Assembly: GCA_037974965.1 (NCBI GenBank)
Contig: JBBPFI010000009.1
Coordinates: 806,001 to 870,000 of the forward strand
From: Dacryopinax spathularia
Lineage: Eukaryota; Basidiomycota; Dacrymycetes; Dacrymycetales; Dacrymycetaceae
Direction of reading: 5' to 3'
Length of the DNA stretch: 64,000 nt
In this document: positions 10,416 through 20,693 of the stretch, one piece after another
Position numbering within the stretch: position 1 is the first letter of the stretch
How the letters are laid out: the number at the start of each line of letters is the position of its first letter
The notes under the pieces: model-generated
Told to the model about the DNA's origin: nothing
Databases searched by the model: none
Seen by the model: the letters and a program-made list of their open reading frames with translations, nothing else
Position numbers and translations under genes: made by a program

Positions 10416-12845
10416 ATGCTTCTTTCTTCCGCCTGGTGCGGGAGCAATCACGGGCCTAATCTGCCCGTGCCCGCCTTTACAAGGCGGAACGCCTCTTATA
10501 TTGAGGCCACCACCCTTACTAAGGGCGGCGTCAGCGAGCTCGAGCTCGACATCTCCTCTCCTTCCGCGACCACCCACCCCGTCTCGATGAACGACGAGGA
10601 GGAACCGCTGTTCCTCCCCGACACCCCTCCTCCAGCCCCGGCTCGAGCTAGCAATAGCTCGCCGATACATCGTTCAGATGTATCGGGAAACTCCTTGGGC
10701 GTGGACTTAGGTCCATCGTCCAGTACTGCGGTGGAGTCATCCACCGATGCCGATTCAGTAGCTGCCTCGGCTGCTGCTGCTGTCGCTGCTGCCGCCGTAC
10801 CAGGCGCGGCAGTGTTTCCAGCCACAAATTGGCCGGCCACGTCGACACCTCCTGTCTCGACAGCCATTACGGCTGAACCATCCCTCGTAGCCTGGTCTAC
10901 GCCCCCTTCTGGATCTTCGTCCGCGGTGATGGTGTCACCGATAACTACGGCGTCCTCTATGGACTTCGTATCCCACGAGCAGCTCGTAACCCGCTGCTCG
11001 GAACTCGCGGAGCAACTCCGTGTCCGCACGATCGAGCGTGATGATGCTCGCGCGTCCATCGTGAGCTGGAATCGCGCTCTGGACGAAGCCAACCGCAAGG
11101 TTGGGATACTCGAAGGTCGCGTGTATGACCTCGAAAACCAGCTCGAACGAGCTAAGACCAGGGAGGTGTCCCTGGAAAAGGCCCGGGACTCGGCGGAGTC
11201 CCGCTGGGAGTCGATGCAGGTACAGCTCGCCGAGTATATCACTTGGTGCACGGAGGAGCGGGAGAGGACGGACCACGCCCGTGGGCAGAGAAACCGCCTG
11301 GAGCGGAAGTACACGGAGCTCAGGCGAGAGTACGATATCCTCGAGGAGGATCTCCGTCGTCTTCGACGTGGTGCGGACCGTTCCAAGGGAAAGGAACGCG
11401 CCTCCTCCCCGAGGAACTCTCGGTCGCCTTCCCCCTACAAGGAGGGGGGTGGGTACCGGGCTTCCCGGCGACCTGCTCGATCGCCGACGCGCTCATCCTC
11501 TGAGGATGAGGATATGGATCGAGGTAACCGCTCCCCGACCCCTCGCACCCGCTCGCCAACCCCGCAGGCGCGAACACCGACTCCCGACCCGCATGCCGGG
11601 AGGATAACCTCCCGGGACTACTGTGAGAAGGGCATTGCCAGCCCTTCTTACATTTTCCCTCAGCCTGACGTCGCGTCAGGACCGGCTCAGGCGTCTTCAT
11701 CGAGGGCTGCCTCGCTTGTGCCTCCGTCCTCATCAAGGACGGCACCATCGAACTCGAGGGGAACCCCCTCGTATGCGAGTGTTGCTCAAACACCCGCATA
11801 TACTCCTCTGGGTAAACGCCCAGCTGAAGAACCTCCGATGGGTCCCCCTCCCCGCAAACTCCCCACTCCTAGGAGTGGCTCCGTTCCCCTGGGGGACATT
11901 CCTGACGGCTCTACGAGCCATCAGGCTCACCCTCCCCTTCCAGGGGCGCCGGAGCTTCCCCCGGATTCACCATGGAGACGCGTGAGGAGTCCTCACGATA
12001 TCACAGCCTTGCGCCAGGCTGGTGGTGAAGTTTGGCGTCGTCTCAAGACTGACGCGCCCGTGTATCGTGCACGGTTTGGGATTACCCGGGAATACCGGAA
12101 GTGGGAAGGGCTCGCCGACAAGCCCCTCCTCGGCAAGGATAACCTGCGAAATGCAGGGCGTGGCGTGCGTCGCACGATGGACGGCCGATATTATCGACCG
12201 GATGCCGATATCTTCTTCGAGATCGAGAAGATCCGGGATAACATGGTTAAGAGCAACCATGTAACCAAGGCCATGCGGACCTTGTTCTTCGAGGAGCTCC
12301 TTCCCTCGCTCTTCCAAACGCCTACCTCTTGGCGGGAAGCCATGGATGGGTATTCCATCCCGGATCGCCCATCCTCTCGGATGGTGTTCAATATTCTGGC
12401 TGCTTTCGAGCCAGTTCCTCGGGGTGCCCCAAACGTCCCCGTTGCGTGGTCCCGGCGCGAGGTGGTGCGCCAGCTCTCCCTCACCGGCTTGGCCCGGGGT
12501 TCTAGTGAGAAGTTGAATCACTACTTCGCCCGCAAGAAGGGCGAGCGCCCGTATATCATATACGATCATCAGCTTCCCTATTGGGACGCTGCGGATTTCA
12601 CGGAGCCCCGCGACGGAGCGGCTCCGACCGCACAAGCGCTCGCGGCGCACATCGAGCGGTTCGGGGACGGCCATACGCCTGCCCCGGCACCTCCTCCTGC
12701 TCCTGCTCCGGCACCTCCTACGTCGGTGCCGGCTCTACCGGCCATGGACCCAGTCCGTGATTGGGCGGAACACCCAGCGCCGGGTGCCCCGGATCCCGAC
12801 GATATCTGGGATCCGCGCAACCCCGACCCGGCACCCGAGTACTGA
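10416..12845 (+). CDS. Extra retrotransposon ORF of unknown function (coiled coil)
   Basis: A long open frame lies between integrase and the 3' LTR, inside the element. I do not recognise a family. It has an acidic, proline-rich N-terminus, an alanine-rich run near residues 110-130, and a predicted long coiled coil at about residues 190-310 (many E, R, L and K in heptad-like spacing). An SR- and PT-rich basic middle part follows, then a more globular-looking C-terminal third at about residues 520-720 (for example ARFGITREYRKWEG), and a Pro-Ala-rich tail. No signal peptide or membrane segment is evident, so it does not look like an envelope protein. A second structural or nucleic-acid-binding protein is possible, but no function can be assigned. 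Confidence 0.6.
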   Translation: MLLSSAWCGSNHGPNLPVPAFTRRNASYIEATTLTKGGVSELELDISSPSATTHPVSMNDEEEPLFLPDTPPPAPARASNSSPIHRSDVSGNSLGVDLGPSSSTAVESSTDADSVAASAAAAVAAAAVPGAAVFPATNWPATSTPPVSTAITAEPSLVAWSTPPSGSSSAVMVSPITTASSMDFVSHEQLVTRCSELAEQLRVRTIERDDARASIVSWNRALDEANRKVGILEGRVYDLENQLERAKTREVSLEKARDSAESRWESMQVQLAEYITWCTEERERTDHARGQRNRLERKYTELRREYDILEEDLRRLRRGADRSKGKERASSPRNSRSPSPYKEGGGYRASRRPARSPTRSSSEDEDMDRGNRSPTPRTRSPTPQARTPTPDPHAGRITSRDYCEKGIASPSYIFPQPDVASGPAQASSSRAASLVPPSSSRTAPSNSRGTPSYASVAQTPAYTPLGKRPAEEPPMGPPPRKLPTPRSGSVPLGDIPDGSTSHQAHPPLPGAPELPPDSPWRRVRSPHDITALRQAGGEVWRRLKTDAPVYRARFGITREYRKWEGLADKPLLGKDNLRNAGRGVRRTMDGRYYRPDADIFFEIEKIRDNMVKSNHVTKAMRTLFFEELLPSLFQTPTSWREAMDGYSIPDRPSSRMVFNILAAFEPVPRGAPNVPVAWSRREVVRQLSLTGLARGSSEKLNHYFARKKGERPYIIYDHQLPYWDAADFTEPRDGAAPTAQALAAHIERFGDGHTPAPAPPPAPAPAPPTSVPALPAMDPVRDWAEHPAPGAPDPDDIWDPRNPDPAPEY

Positions 12846-12944
12846 TTGACCCGTGCTTCGGCACGGCCTTGCTTCCTCTTAGCGCTGCCTTATGCAGCGA
12901 TGGCTCTAGTAGATAGAGGTATACCTCCCTCTAGTTGGGGGGAG

Positions 12945-13122
12945 TGTAAGGGACTACCCTTAGTAATCAACCTGCCGTAAGCAGGTTGAGGTTTATCTTG
13001 TGCCTCTAGGGCACGCGTGATTTTCCCACGTCTTCTTTCCTACACCCTGTCGTAGGCAGAATCAATACATTGGTTCTGCGTACTACGGTGTAGATACACC
13101 GAAGAGTCTAACGACTCTTACA
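12945..13122 (+). repeat. 3' LTR of the Ty3/gypsy element
   Basis: The second 178-bp LTR copy. It is preceded directly by a purine run GGGGGGAG at 12937-12944, the expected polypurine tract that primes plus-strand synthesis. It is followed by CCCAT at 13123-13127, matching the bases before the 5' LTR. Confidence 0.95.
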
Positions 13123-14164
13123 CCCATCGACTCTTGCAGCACATTACAACGCGAGTGGTTCTCTCTGTGTATACCTCTTCACATATATAATTAAGCATTC
13201 TTGTCCGATTCAGGCAAATGGAGAGCTAGTAAAGAACGTGGACAGGGCGATACCGACTGATCAGCTCTGCTCCTCCACATCCGAGTCGCTCTGGTCACTC
13301 CGTCGCCCTGTGGTCACTCCGTCGCCCTGGTCCGTATCACAACCACATCCCAACAAAAACAGCTCAGCAGATCCTTCCTTCTCTGTACATCCCATCCCAA
13401 CTCACCTCTCGCTGTCAAACACAATGTAAGCGCCAGTCAGGTCATCCCGCTCTTTCCCCACCGTCCTGCCCTTACACGTACCCCGAACCGTCGTCCAACT
13501 GCCACAACTCAGTTAACGGGAACACGTGCCCATGTCCGCTCAAACTCCCGTTCCCCGACTCTGCCAGAACCCTCTTCCGTCTGAACGTAAGCCCACAATG
13601 CCCAAAAAGAGGAATAAGAACCCTGCGGCTCTCCCCCGGCGCAGGTGACATTTGCCCGGGAACGGCGCTTCCCACACTTTTCACGGTGCTCTGATGCCAC
13701 TCCTCCGCCGACTCCCGTTCCTGCCCAAACCGCAGCGAGTACGAATTCCCGCCCTAACACCTCTTTCCTCGGGCCCGCCTTCCAATCCAGCAGCAGCTGT
13801 CGCGGACCTTCCCCGCCGCTCCGCCAGTTCTCTCACTACACCCCGCTTAGTCGGCCACTCGAGCTCGAATGACGAGCGGCCGGATGAACGGTTCACCCGA
13901 CTGAGGACCCGTGCGGGGCATATATTCCCCCTTGGCCCGCTCTACCCCGCACAGTCTCGAGCACCTACCGGTCACTTGACGGCTCGCGCTCATCCCTTGC
14001 TGTTACAAGAACTTGCATCCAATCCCGCTGCTTGTATATCCTCTCCTAGTCTACGAACGTTCTCGACCTCCTCCGCTCGGCTGCTCGATACTCTTACGCC
14101 TACATCTGCTCTACCGAGTTCATCATCAACGACTACCAGTTCCGGACCTGAGAAAGAGAAGACC
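13123..14164. other. Upstream region of the dioxygenase gene
   Basis: About 1 kb between the element and the chosen dioxygenase start. It has a TATA-like ATATATAA near 13183-13190, a perfect 19-bp tandem duplication (TGGTCACTCCGTCGCCCTG at 13292-13310 and 13311-13329), and a CACGTG at 13523-13528. From 13652 a frame stays open and joins the dioxygenase start in phase; part of it (about 14050-14085) reads LRTFSTSSARLL, which looks like a mitochondrial presequence. Whether this is translated is unresolved. Confidence 0.5.
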
Positions 14165-15839
14165 ATGTCGGCTTCGCAGAGGAAAGCACCTTCTAAGGCT
14201 GTTCAGCTCGCTATTGACGCTGGGGCACCGACGATCGATCCTGCTACCGTACGTCCCTCTCCTTCCTCCTCACTGCTCTCCTCCCGGCCGGCTCGCCGTT
14301 CTCCCCGAGGTGTAGCAGCGTGCGGCAGGGAGGGAGTGCGAGGGGTGAACTGGGCGATGCTGATGATGATGATGCTGATGGTTTATGGTAGTTGCCGGAC
14401 GTGACGGATATCTCGCCTGAGACGGTGACGGAGAGCGTTATTGCGATCAACTCGCAGTGCAAGAACGAGTGCGTCTCCCTCCGCTCCCGTCCTTCCCGCC
14501 TGAGCACAAGCTAACAAAAGACGTAGGAGGGAGAAGTTTCTGATCAACCACCTCGTCCGGCACTTGCATGACTGTACGTCCCCCTTCTCGTCCCCCTTCC
14601 CTCTGCAGGAGCTGACCAAACCCCAGATGCGCGCGAGACCAAGTAAGCCCATTCATTCTCACGCGCCAAAGCATCATAGTCTGACCGGCCCGCAAAGTCT
14701 CACGACAGAAGAATGGATGTGAGCCATATATAGCCCCTCCACTTGCTGTCTATTACGCTGCTGACACGGAGCGTGAAAGGACCGCGATCCAGTTCCTGAC
14801 CGCCACGGGCCAGAAATGTACTCCCATGTGCGTCCCTGCATCCTCCTTCCTCTTCCACGTTCTGCCCTCTTCCCGCGTGCTGCTTGCGCTGGAAGGCAGA
14901 AGGAAACGAGTACTTGTGGAGTGATGTGCTGACGCGTGGTCGGTAGCCGGCAGGAGTTTATCCTCCTTTCTGATGTGCTGGGCCTTTCTGCCCTGGTGGA
15001 CGCGATCAATCATGCCCGTCCGCCGAACGCGACCGAGAATACCGTCCTGGGGCCGTTCTTCACCGAGGACGCTGCTGACAGTACGTCCCTCTCCCATCTC
15101 CCATCCCCCCTCTCCCCTCTCGGTCTCGGCCAGGACGTTGCTAACGCCTCGCCGTGCACAGTCGAGCACCAAGGCTCCATCGCCTCCGAAGGCAAGGGCG
15201 AACCCCTCTTCGTCTCCCTCCGGATCCTGGACACGTCCGGCAAACCAGTTCCGGGCGCGAGGATCGAGACGTGGGAAACGGACGCGGAGGGGTTCTATGA
15301 TACGCAATATGAGGGGAGGCAGTTCCCTGACTGCAGGGGCAGGCTGAGGAGCCAGGAGGACGGGAGGTGCGAGTTCTGGGCTGTCGTGCCGGTTGCGTAT
15401 CCTATTCCTAGTGATGTGCGTCCTTCTCCTCCCCTTTCTTTCCTCTGCCTGCCGCTCTGGTGGAGACGGTGAGGAATGAAGATCATGCTGACGATGTGTA
15501 TCTTTGTAGGGACCCGTCGGCGGACTCCTCCGCAGCCTGCACAGACACGTCTTCCGCCCCGCCCATCTGCACATCATGATCGAAGCGCCCGGGTTCGAGA
15601 CCCTCACCACGGCGCTCTATCCCGACGGGGACGAATACCTGAAATCGGACGCCGTCTTCGGCGTGAAGAAGAGCCTGGTGTGCAAGATCGAGTCTGTGTC
15701 GGACGAGGCGGAGGCCAAGCGGGTCAAGGCGAAGAGCGTGCCGTTCAAGGAGCTCAAGTGGGACTTCGTGTTGGCTACGAAGGAGGAGGCGGACAAGGTC
15801 AGGAAGGAGAAGCTGGAGAAGATGAGGGTGAAGGAGTAG
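14165..15839 (+). CDS. Intradiol ring-cleavage dioxygenase (hydroxyquinol/catechol 1,2-dioxygenase)
   Basis: Non-haem Fe(III) enzyme that opens catechol or hydroxyquinol between the two hydroxyls, feeding aromatic carbon to the 3-oxoadipate pathway. Nine exons: 14165-14248, 14392-14468, 14527-14573, 14627-14642, 14698-14718, 14780-14827, 14947-15080, 15162-15415, 15510-15839; 336 residues with all phases matching. Landmarks are the N-terminal helical domain (DVLGLSALVDAI), NTVLGPFF, the ARIETWETDAEGFYD loop, and metal-site regions with the tyrosine in AYPIPSD and the two histidines in FRPAHLHIMI. RPAHLH and the overall form favour hydroxyquinol 1,2-dioxygenase over simple catechol enzymes, but substrate is inferred. 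ATG 14165 is the conservative start; the frame is open far upstream. Confidence 0.9.
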
Positions 15840-16244
15840 GTCCGCAGACCCATCAAACTGCTTGCCCCGTTCCTCCAAGGCTGAGGCGGGCCGGGAATCG
15901 AGAACGTGCTGGGTGAGCGATTATCGCATTGTGTACTTTGTAGCTAGTTACGTCGAGAACATGAAATTCAACTTTCACGAGTCACTACTCAAACCAGAAG
16001 TCCAGCCGCAGACAGCGCATCATCACGCATACTTCAGCAACGAGGTAAGAGTCGCGCTCCCGAGTCGACGCGATGTAGAAAAGCGTAGAATGTTCAACGC
16101 GAGGGTCCTTCCTGGACGTCATATACCCCCTGCACCTATAACGAAGCATGGCAGCAACGATAACCCCGCAAGATCATCCACACAACATACCGCGCCGCTG
16201 AGTTCTCTGTGATTGTACGATAGCAAGCAAGCAAAGCAGTGAGG
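15840..16244. other. Intergenic region between two plus-strand genes
   Basis: About 0.4 kb that should carry the dioxygenase 3' UTR and the promoter of the small downstream gene. I see no coding region or repeat. Confidence 0.5.
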
Positions 16245-16680
16245 ATGTCGGACAACGAAGAGGTCCACCTTACCCAACAGCCGCTCGCGCTCCCTCCTCC
16301 TCCTGAAGGCGGCGAGCACACGATGGAGGTCGGCGGCACCGTCTATCGATTTGACGCTCTCGGACCAATGGTGGTGAACAGCGACGGGGTAAGTCCTCTT
16401 CCTCTCTCATCCCCTCTCTTTGTCTCGTCTGAGCTGGGAGCATTGTGCTGATATGTGATGGGTGCGGGACAGACACTGTCGAGGATCACGAATTGGCAGA
16501 AGATGACGCAGGCTGAGAAGGAGCGGACGCTGAGAGTGTTGGGCAAGCGGAATCAGTGAGTCGGGTTGTTCTTGCTGTCTTTTGGGGGATGCATGCTAAT
16601 GCGGTGGGTGTAGGTTACGCCTGTCCAGCCAGGAGAGCGCAGGAGGCGAGAAGTTGACTGCTGCTCAGTCCCAATCATAA
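16245..16680 (+). CDS. Small conserved fungal protein of unknown function
   Basis: Three exons, 16245-16388, 16473-16555 and 16614-16680, encode about 97 residues. A proline-rich start (LALPPPPEGG) leads into GPMVVNSDGTLSRITNW, then a charged helix with KMTQAEKERTLRVLGKRNQ. The motif order VVNxDGTLSRIxNW...ERTxRxLxxRN looks like a conserved short fungal protein family, but I cannot name it or give a function. There is no signal peptide or membrane segment. Start chosen at the first ATG, with frame kept through both GT-AG introns. Confidence 0.7.
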
Positions 16681-17276
16681 GGAGCGGGTCAGTATCATGA
16701 AGATGCTGAAACCTCGGTTCCGACGATTGCTGTTCCGTCACTGTACTTCCAAGGCTGTTGTATGAGTAAGAGGCTGAAGTAATATATCAATCAGCGGACT
16801 TCTCAGCTTGATCCGCCAGTGCCGAAGCAAGGGATATCGGGCTACCCCTTACCCCGCAATCGATGAGATGAGATGAGAGGGCGCGCCGCTATCAGACGTC
16901 TTCGGAGGGTATACAATAAGATTATCGGCATGCCAATTACTCTACACATCTACAGTCTTCCGCAGGGTGCAGAGCGCACGTCCACTGCAGTGACCATACT
17001 TGTGTACTACAACACGAGATACGACGAGGGCAGGCATCATCAGGAGACCGACACGACACGACACAGCAGAGCGAGGAGAGGCGTCAGGTAGATTAGTGGA
17101 TTGGCATGATCGAGAACCGAAAGAGTACACTAGAACCTTTCCGGGAACGAACAGACAAGAACGGGTCGAAAGAATACAATGCGACGACGAGCGTCCGTGT
17201 GCATAGCAGATTCACGAGGGCAGGGCAAAGGCAAGGAAGAGGCTGGCAGGTGAGGAAGGATTAGAGAGAGGTGCGA
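16681..17276. other. Convergent 3' intergenic region
   Basis: About 0.6 kb between the stop codons of the small conserved gene and the HMG-box gene. It probably contains both 3' UTRs. I see nothing else in it. Confidence 0.5.
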
Positions 17277-17846
17277 TCAAGCGCTCTTCTTGCCCTGGAG
17301 AAGGAGTCAGCATGGAGGAGCATGACAACGGCGGCTCCGGCTCGCATCGGGGTAGGCAGGGCAACAGCCCGCAACCCACTCTGCGGAGCTCGGCTCCATC
17401 CAAGAAAGGGCTCACCTCATAAGCAGCCTTCTCCTTCGCAGCACGCTCCTTATCTTCCTCTGACTTCCGTTGGTACTCCTGAAAAGAGTATATGAATTAG
17501 CCGTTGGACCGGAAAGAAAGCAGGTGAGGTGCATACCCTCTTCTCCTCATCCGGCAGCTCCTTCCACTTGGCACCGAGTAGCCGTCCAACGTCACCTGCA
17601 TATAGAGTCAGAAGCATATATGCGGTGAAAATGGAGACGACGAACCGAACGATGCGTCGGGGTTCTCAGCCTTCACACGGTCCCTCCATTCGTTGCTGAA
17701 GATGAGGTAGGCAGACAGGCCACGCTTCGGGGCGTCCTTGTCCTTCTTGGTACCGCGCTTGCGCTATAGAGAGAGTAGGCGATAAGCCACCGGGCACGAC
17801 AAGACACGGTGAAACAACGAACCTGAGTCTCCTTGACCTTAGGCAT
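17277..17846 (-). CDS. NHP6: Nhp6-like HMG-box chromatin protein
   Basis: A single-HMG-box protein of 93 residues, the size of yeast Nhp6. It bends DNA without sequence specificity and assists FACT and transcription in the nucleus. Minus-strand exons: 17846-17823, 17763-17646, 17595-17537, 17478-17416, 17294-17277. The short basic N-terminus ([14 protein letters not shown]) is followed by the HMG box with [35 protein letters not shown] and a closing helix rich in K and E. It shares a divergent upstream region with the METTL16-like gene. Confidence 0.93.
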
Positions 17847-18427
17847 CTAGAGGGAAGAGAGATAGGTGTCAGCCATCCGAGTGCAGCATTGGTGGGTTGG
17901 GTAACCCGGAGCGGAGTAAGTGAATAGGGAAGACGCGCCCGACGCGTCGCAACAACAACACGCGAAGTGCGCAAGAAGGGGACCAAGCCACACCCCATGA
18001 GCGGGACTGGGCAGGGGGAAGGAGGGGGATAGAAAATAATGTGAAAATAATGCAACAATACGTTTGGTTGCAATAATCAAAAGTAATTGAGGTGTAAAAG
18101 GGAGACTTACAGTGATAGATAGAAGTGAAGGATTAGTATGTAAAAAGCGGGGCGGGTGGTGGGTGAGCAATTGGGGGGCGAGTTTGGCGGGGCCCGCACC
18201 CGCCTAGCTGATATACGGGCCAACCCACACTCCACGGCCATCTGCATCCGGTACGGCTCACAGCGCAAGGTGCAAGCCGCAAAGTCACGTGAGCAAGTGT
18301 TGGGAGGCTTACACCGCGTCACCCGCCTTCTAAACCACTTCTCTTCTGATACTTACGGCAGTCTTTGAGAACACCTCTACTCGATAAGCCAACTTCAGAA
18401 TTATTCTGCACCTTCCTTGACCTAGAA
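17847..18427. promoter_or_regulatory. Divergent promoter region, NHP6-like / METTL16-like
   Basis: About 0.58 kb separates the two start codons. It contains the palindrome TCACGTGA at 18285-18292 (core CACGTG), a site type bound by Cbf1/USF-like bHLH proteins. Another CACGTG at 18451-18456 falls in the proposed first intron of the METTL16-like gene. Function is inferred only; the hexamer is not rarer or commoner here than chance predicts. Confidence 0.35.
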
Positions 18428-20591
18428 ATGCCCCTCAGTGAGTGTTGTATCACGTGACTCTACCTAATCGCCCCGTACCCTGGAATCGCCCACGCGCCCA
18501 CTCAACCTGTCAGCCGGCCAATGACCGGGCGTCACTCCGGCAGGGCGCGTCACACGGATTAAAGTTACGCCCCCTCCCCACCCGCCTCACCCGGAGCTCG
18601 CACCGTTCCCGGCCCAATTGTACTGTTACACTGCTGGTTGCTGCTTGTGTTGTCTGCTCTACTGTGCTTTCATCGAACAAACTGGCTGATAGGCTAGGAA
18701 GAAAATATGCACTATCGAAGCAGCAGAACTTCTTCGAGCTGGCGGAGGCTTACCCTTCCCTAAAGCCGCAGTATGCTGTGCTTCGCACCAAGGACAAGAA
18801 CGGAAGTCTCACATTAATCGCTCGTCTTTGCACAGCGTCTTCCTCCGGAACGGACAGCCTACGGTCGACTTTCGTGATCCTACTGTTCAGAGGTTCATCG
18901 CCTTTTTCTGCTTCTGGCTTGTCTGATGACGAATTGTGATTTTCTGCAGACGGCTGACCGAGGCTATCTTACACCGAGATTTCGACTTGAAGCTGGTGTT
19001 ACCGCCTAACAGACTATGTCCTGCCGTGAGTGCTATTCCTGATGTCGGATGTTGTGTATTCCGATCCGATGTCGAATGCAGGTGCCGAACAGGTAAGATG
19101 GCCGAGATTTAGATGATTACCTTCTTGAAGTCGACTTTATATGCTAGATGGGACTACGTCGCCTGGATCGGCGATATCCTTGCCAATTCGTACGATGTCG
19201 ACCCCGCCGCTATACGCGGCATAGACATGTACGACCTGCTCGTTCTATGCTCCACAATACACTGCTCATGAGATCGCAGAGGAACAGGAGCATCAGCCAT
19301 CTACGCCCTCCTCGCATGTCGAGCACACCCAACATGGTCCATGATTGGCACTGGTAGATCCCTTCCTCTAATCAGCCGATTTTTTAAGCTGACGATAATA
19401 CAGATATAGACGAGCTCTCACTCCACTGGGCACGGGAGAACGTAACGATCAACAGCCTACAAGATCTCATCGAGATAATGCCCGTTCAGCCCACCCAACC
19501 AATCCTGCAGCCTCTCCTTGTCTATCCTGAGACGCAGTACGCTTGACCTTGTTCCGGTTGGGCAGACGCTTAATGCCGGACAGATTGGACTTCATCATGT
19601 GCAACCCGCCGTTCTACTCCAGCGCAGAAGAGATAGCAGATCTGGCCGCGATGAAGGAGTTTGATCCGAATGGCGTACGCTTTGCTCCAACGACAAGAAG
19701 AAGAATGCCGAATATTGGCTGATCAGTGCAATAGGTCTGCACAGGCTCAGATAACGAGATGATCATCCCCGGAGGGGAAGTCGCATTCGTCGGCCAGATC
19801 GTGCGCGAAAGCGTGCAATTTGGAACCCGATGTCGGTACGTCCCATTTTATCTCCCGGCCGGACACCTCTAAAAAAAGAACAACAAGGTGGTACACCTCC
19901 CTCCTGGGGAAGCTATCGAGCGTGAAGGAGATTGTCGATCTACTCCGATCGGAGAAGGTTACGGGCCTTACCTGTCCTTTTGGCATGTAGGCTGATCGGA
20001 TCTGTAGATCAATAACTACGGGCTGGGTGAGATCAACCAAGGGAGGACGAAGCGCTGGGCCGTTGCGTGGTCCTACGGGGATGCAAGGCTGCCGGATGTA
20101 TGCTCCCTCCTACTTCCGTCCATTAGCGGCTGCTGATGTGCGTATAGACAGTCGCAAGGCCTAGCTCGCTGGCGCTGAAGAGCCTCGTCCCGCTCAACAA
20201 CACCTTCCTCCACCAGCTGCCGAACGCGCTCTCCCAAGAAACGGTCCAGCGCGTGATACACGAAGTAGCAAGCACCGTCTCCGGCCTCCAATTATCCACA
20301 CCTCTTCCAGCCCAACCATTCTACGCGACAGCCCGCCGGAACACGTGGTCCCGCTCTGCTCGGCGCGAGCAGTCGCGCAAGATGGCAACAGACGACGACT
20401 CCTCGCAGGATCAGAGGCTGCCAGTGGCGCTCCGGACGCGTATCTCCGTGCACCCTGTGACTGAACGTCCTGAGGCCACGAGGATGCAGATTGACTGGGT
20501 GATCGGCCGGGATCGGGCGCTGTATGAGTCGTTCTGTAGCCATTTTGCGAGGAAGGTGGATGAGAGGTTAAAGGGTTTGGGCGGCAAGTAG
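18428..20591 (+). CDS. METTL16: METTL16-type RNA N6-adenosine methyltransferase
   Basis: METTL16/Mtl16/RlmF-family enzymes place m6A on U6 snRNA and some structured RNAs using S-adenosylmethionine. Exons: 18428-18437, 18698-18770, 18836-18892, 18950-19025, 19082-19092, 19148-19228, 19280-19353, 19404-19536, 19584-19674, 19735-19835, 19888-19957, 20008-20097, 20148-20591; 436 residues. Signatures are the N-terminal FELAEAYPSLKPQ region, SAM-binding GIDIGTGASAIYALL, catalytic MCNPPFYSS (NPPF) and QGRTKRWAVAW. The C-terminal exon is an extension without recognised domain. The 10-nt first exon (MPLR with the next exon) is a guess based on phase; the start could instead lie closer to 18698. The ninth exon uses the acceptor that gives a 47-nt intron. 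Confidence 0.88.
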
Positions 20592-20693
20592 TACAGTATT
20601 GTCAATGATGGATCGTCCTTGCTATCCTACACCTTGTCATCGTACATGATCATACAACGCACCGCCCAACGGATGCACCGAAAAGTGTGAAAA

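Larger units (their letters stand above)
3695..13122 (+). mobile_element. Ty3/gypsy LTR retrotransposon (chromovirus type), looks whole
   Basis: The element is about 9.4 kb, bounded by two direct LTRs of 178 bp (3695-3872 and 12945-13122) that begin TGTAAG and end TTACA. It is flanked by the 5-bp duplication CCCAT (3690-3694 and 13123-13127). In order it carries gag with a zinc knuckle, protease, reverse transcriptase, RNase H, integrase with a C-terminal chromodomain, and a further long ORF of unknown role. Reverse transcriptase before integrase places it in Ty3/gypsy; the chromodomain points to the chromovirus branch. The LTRs are almost identical (about one difference), so the insertion is recent on an evolutionary scale. 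The long frames show no obvious damage. It lies between the GH16 promoter side and the dioxygenase gene and interrupts no recognised host gene. Confidence 0.95.

Noticed and set aside
10496-11386. Minus-strand open frame of 296 codons inside the retrotransposon
   Set aside because: It is antisense to the third element ORF and consists of Ser/Arg-rich shadow sequence.
19537-19565. A 29-nt intron in the METTL16-like gene
   Set aside because: A second acceptor 18 nt downstream gives a normal 47-nt intron in the same frame and joins directly to LDFIMCNPPF.
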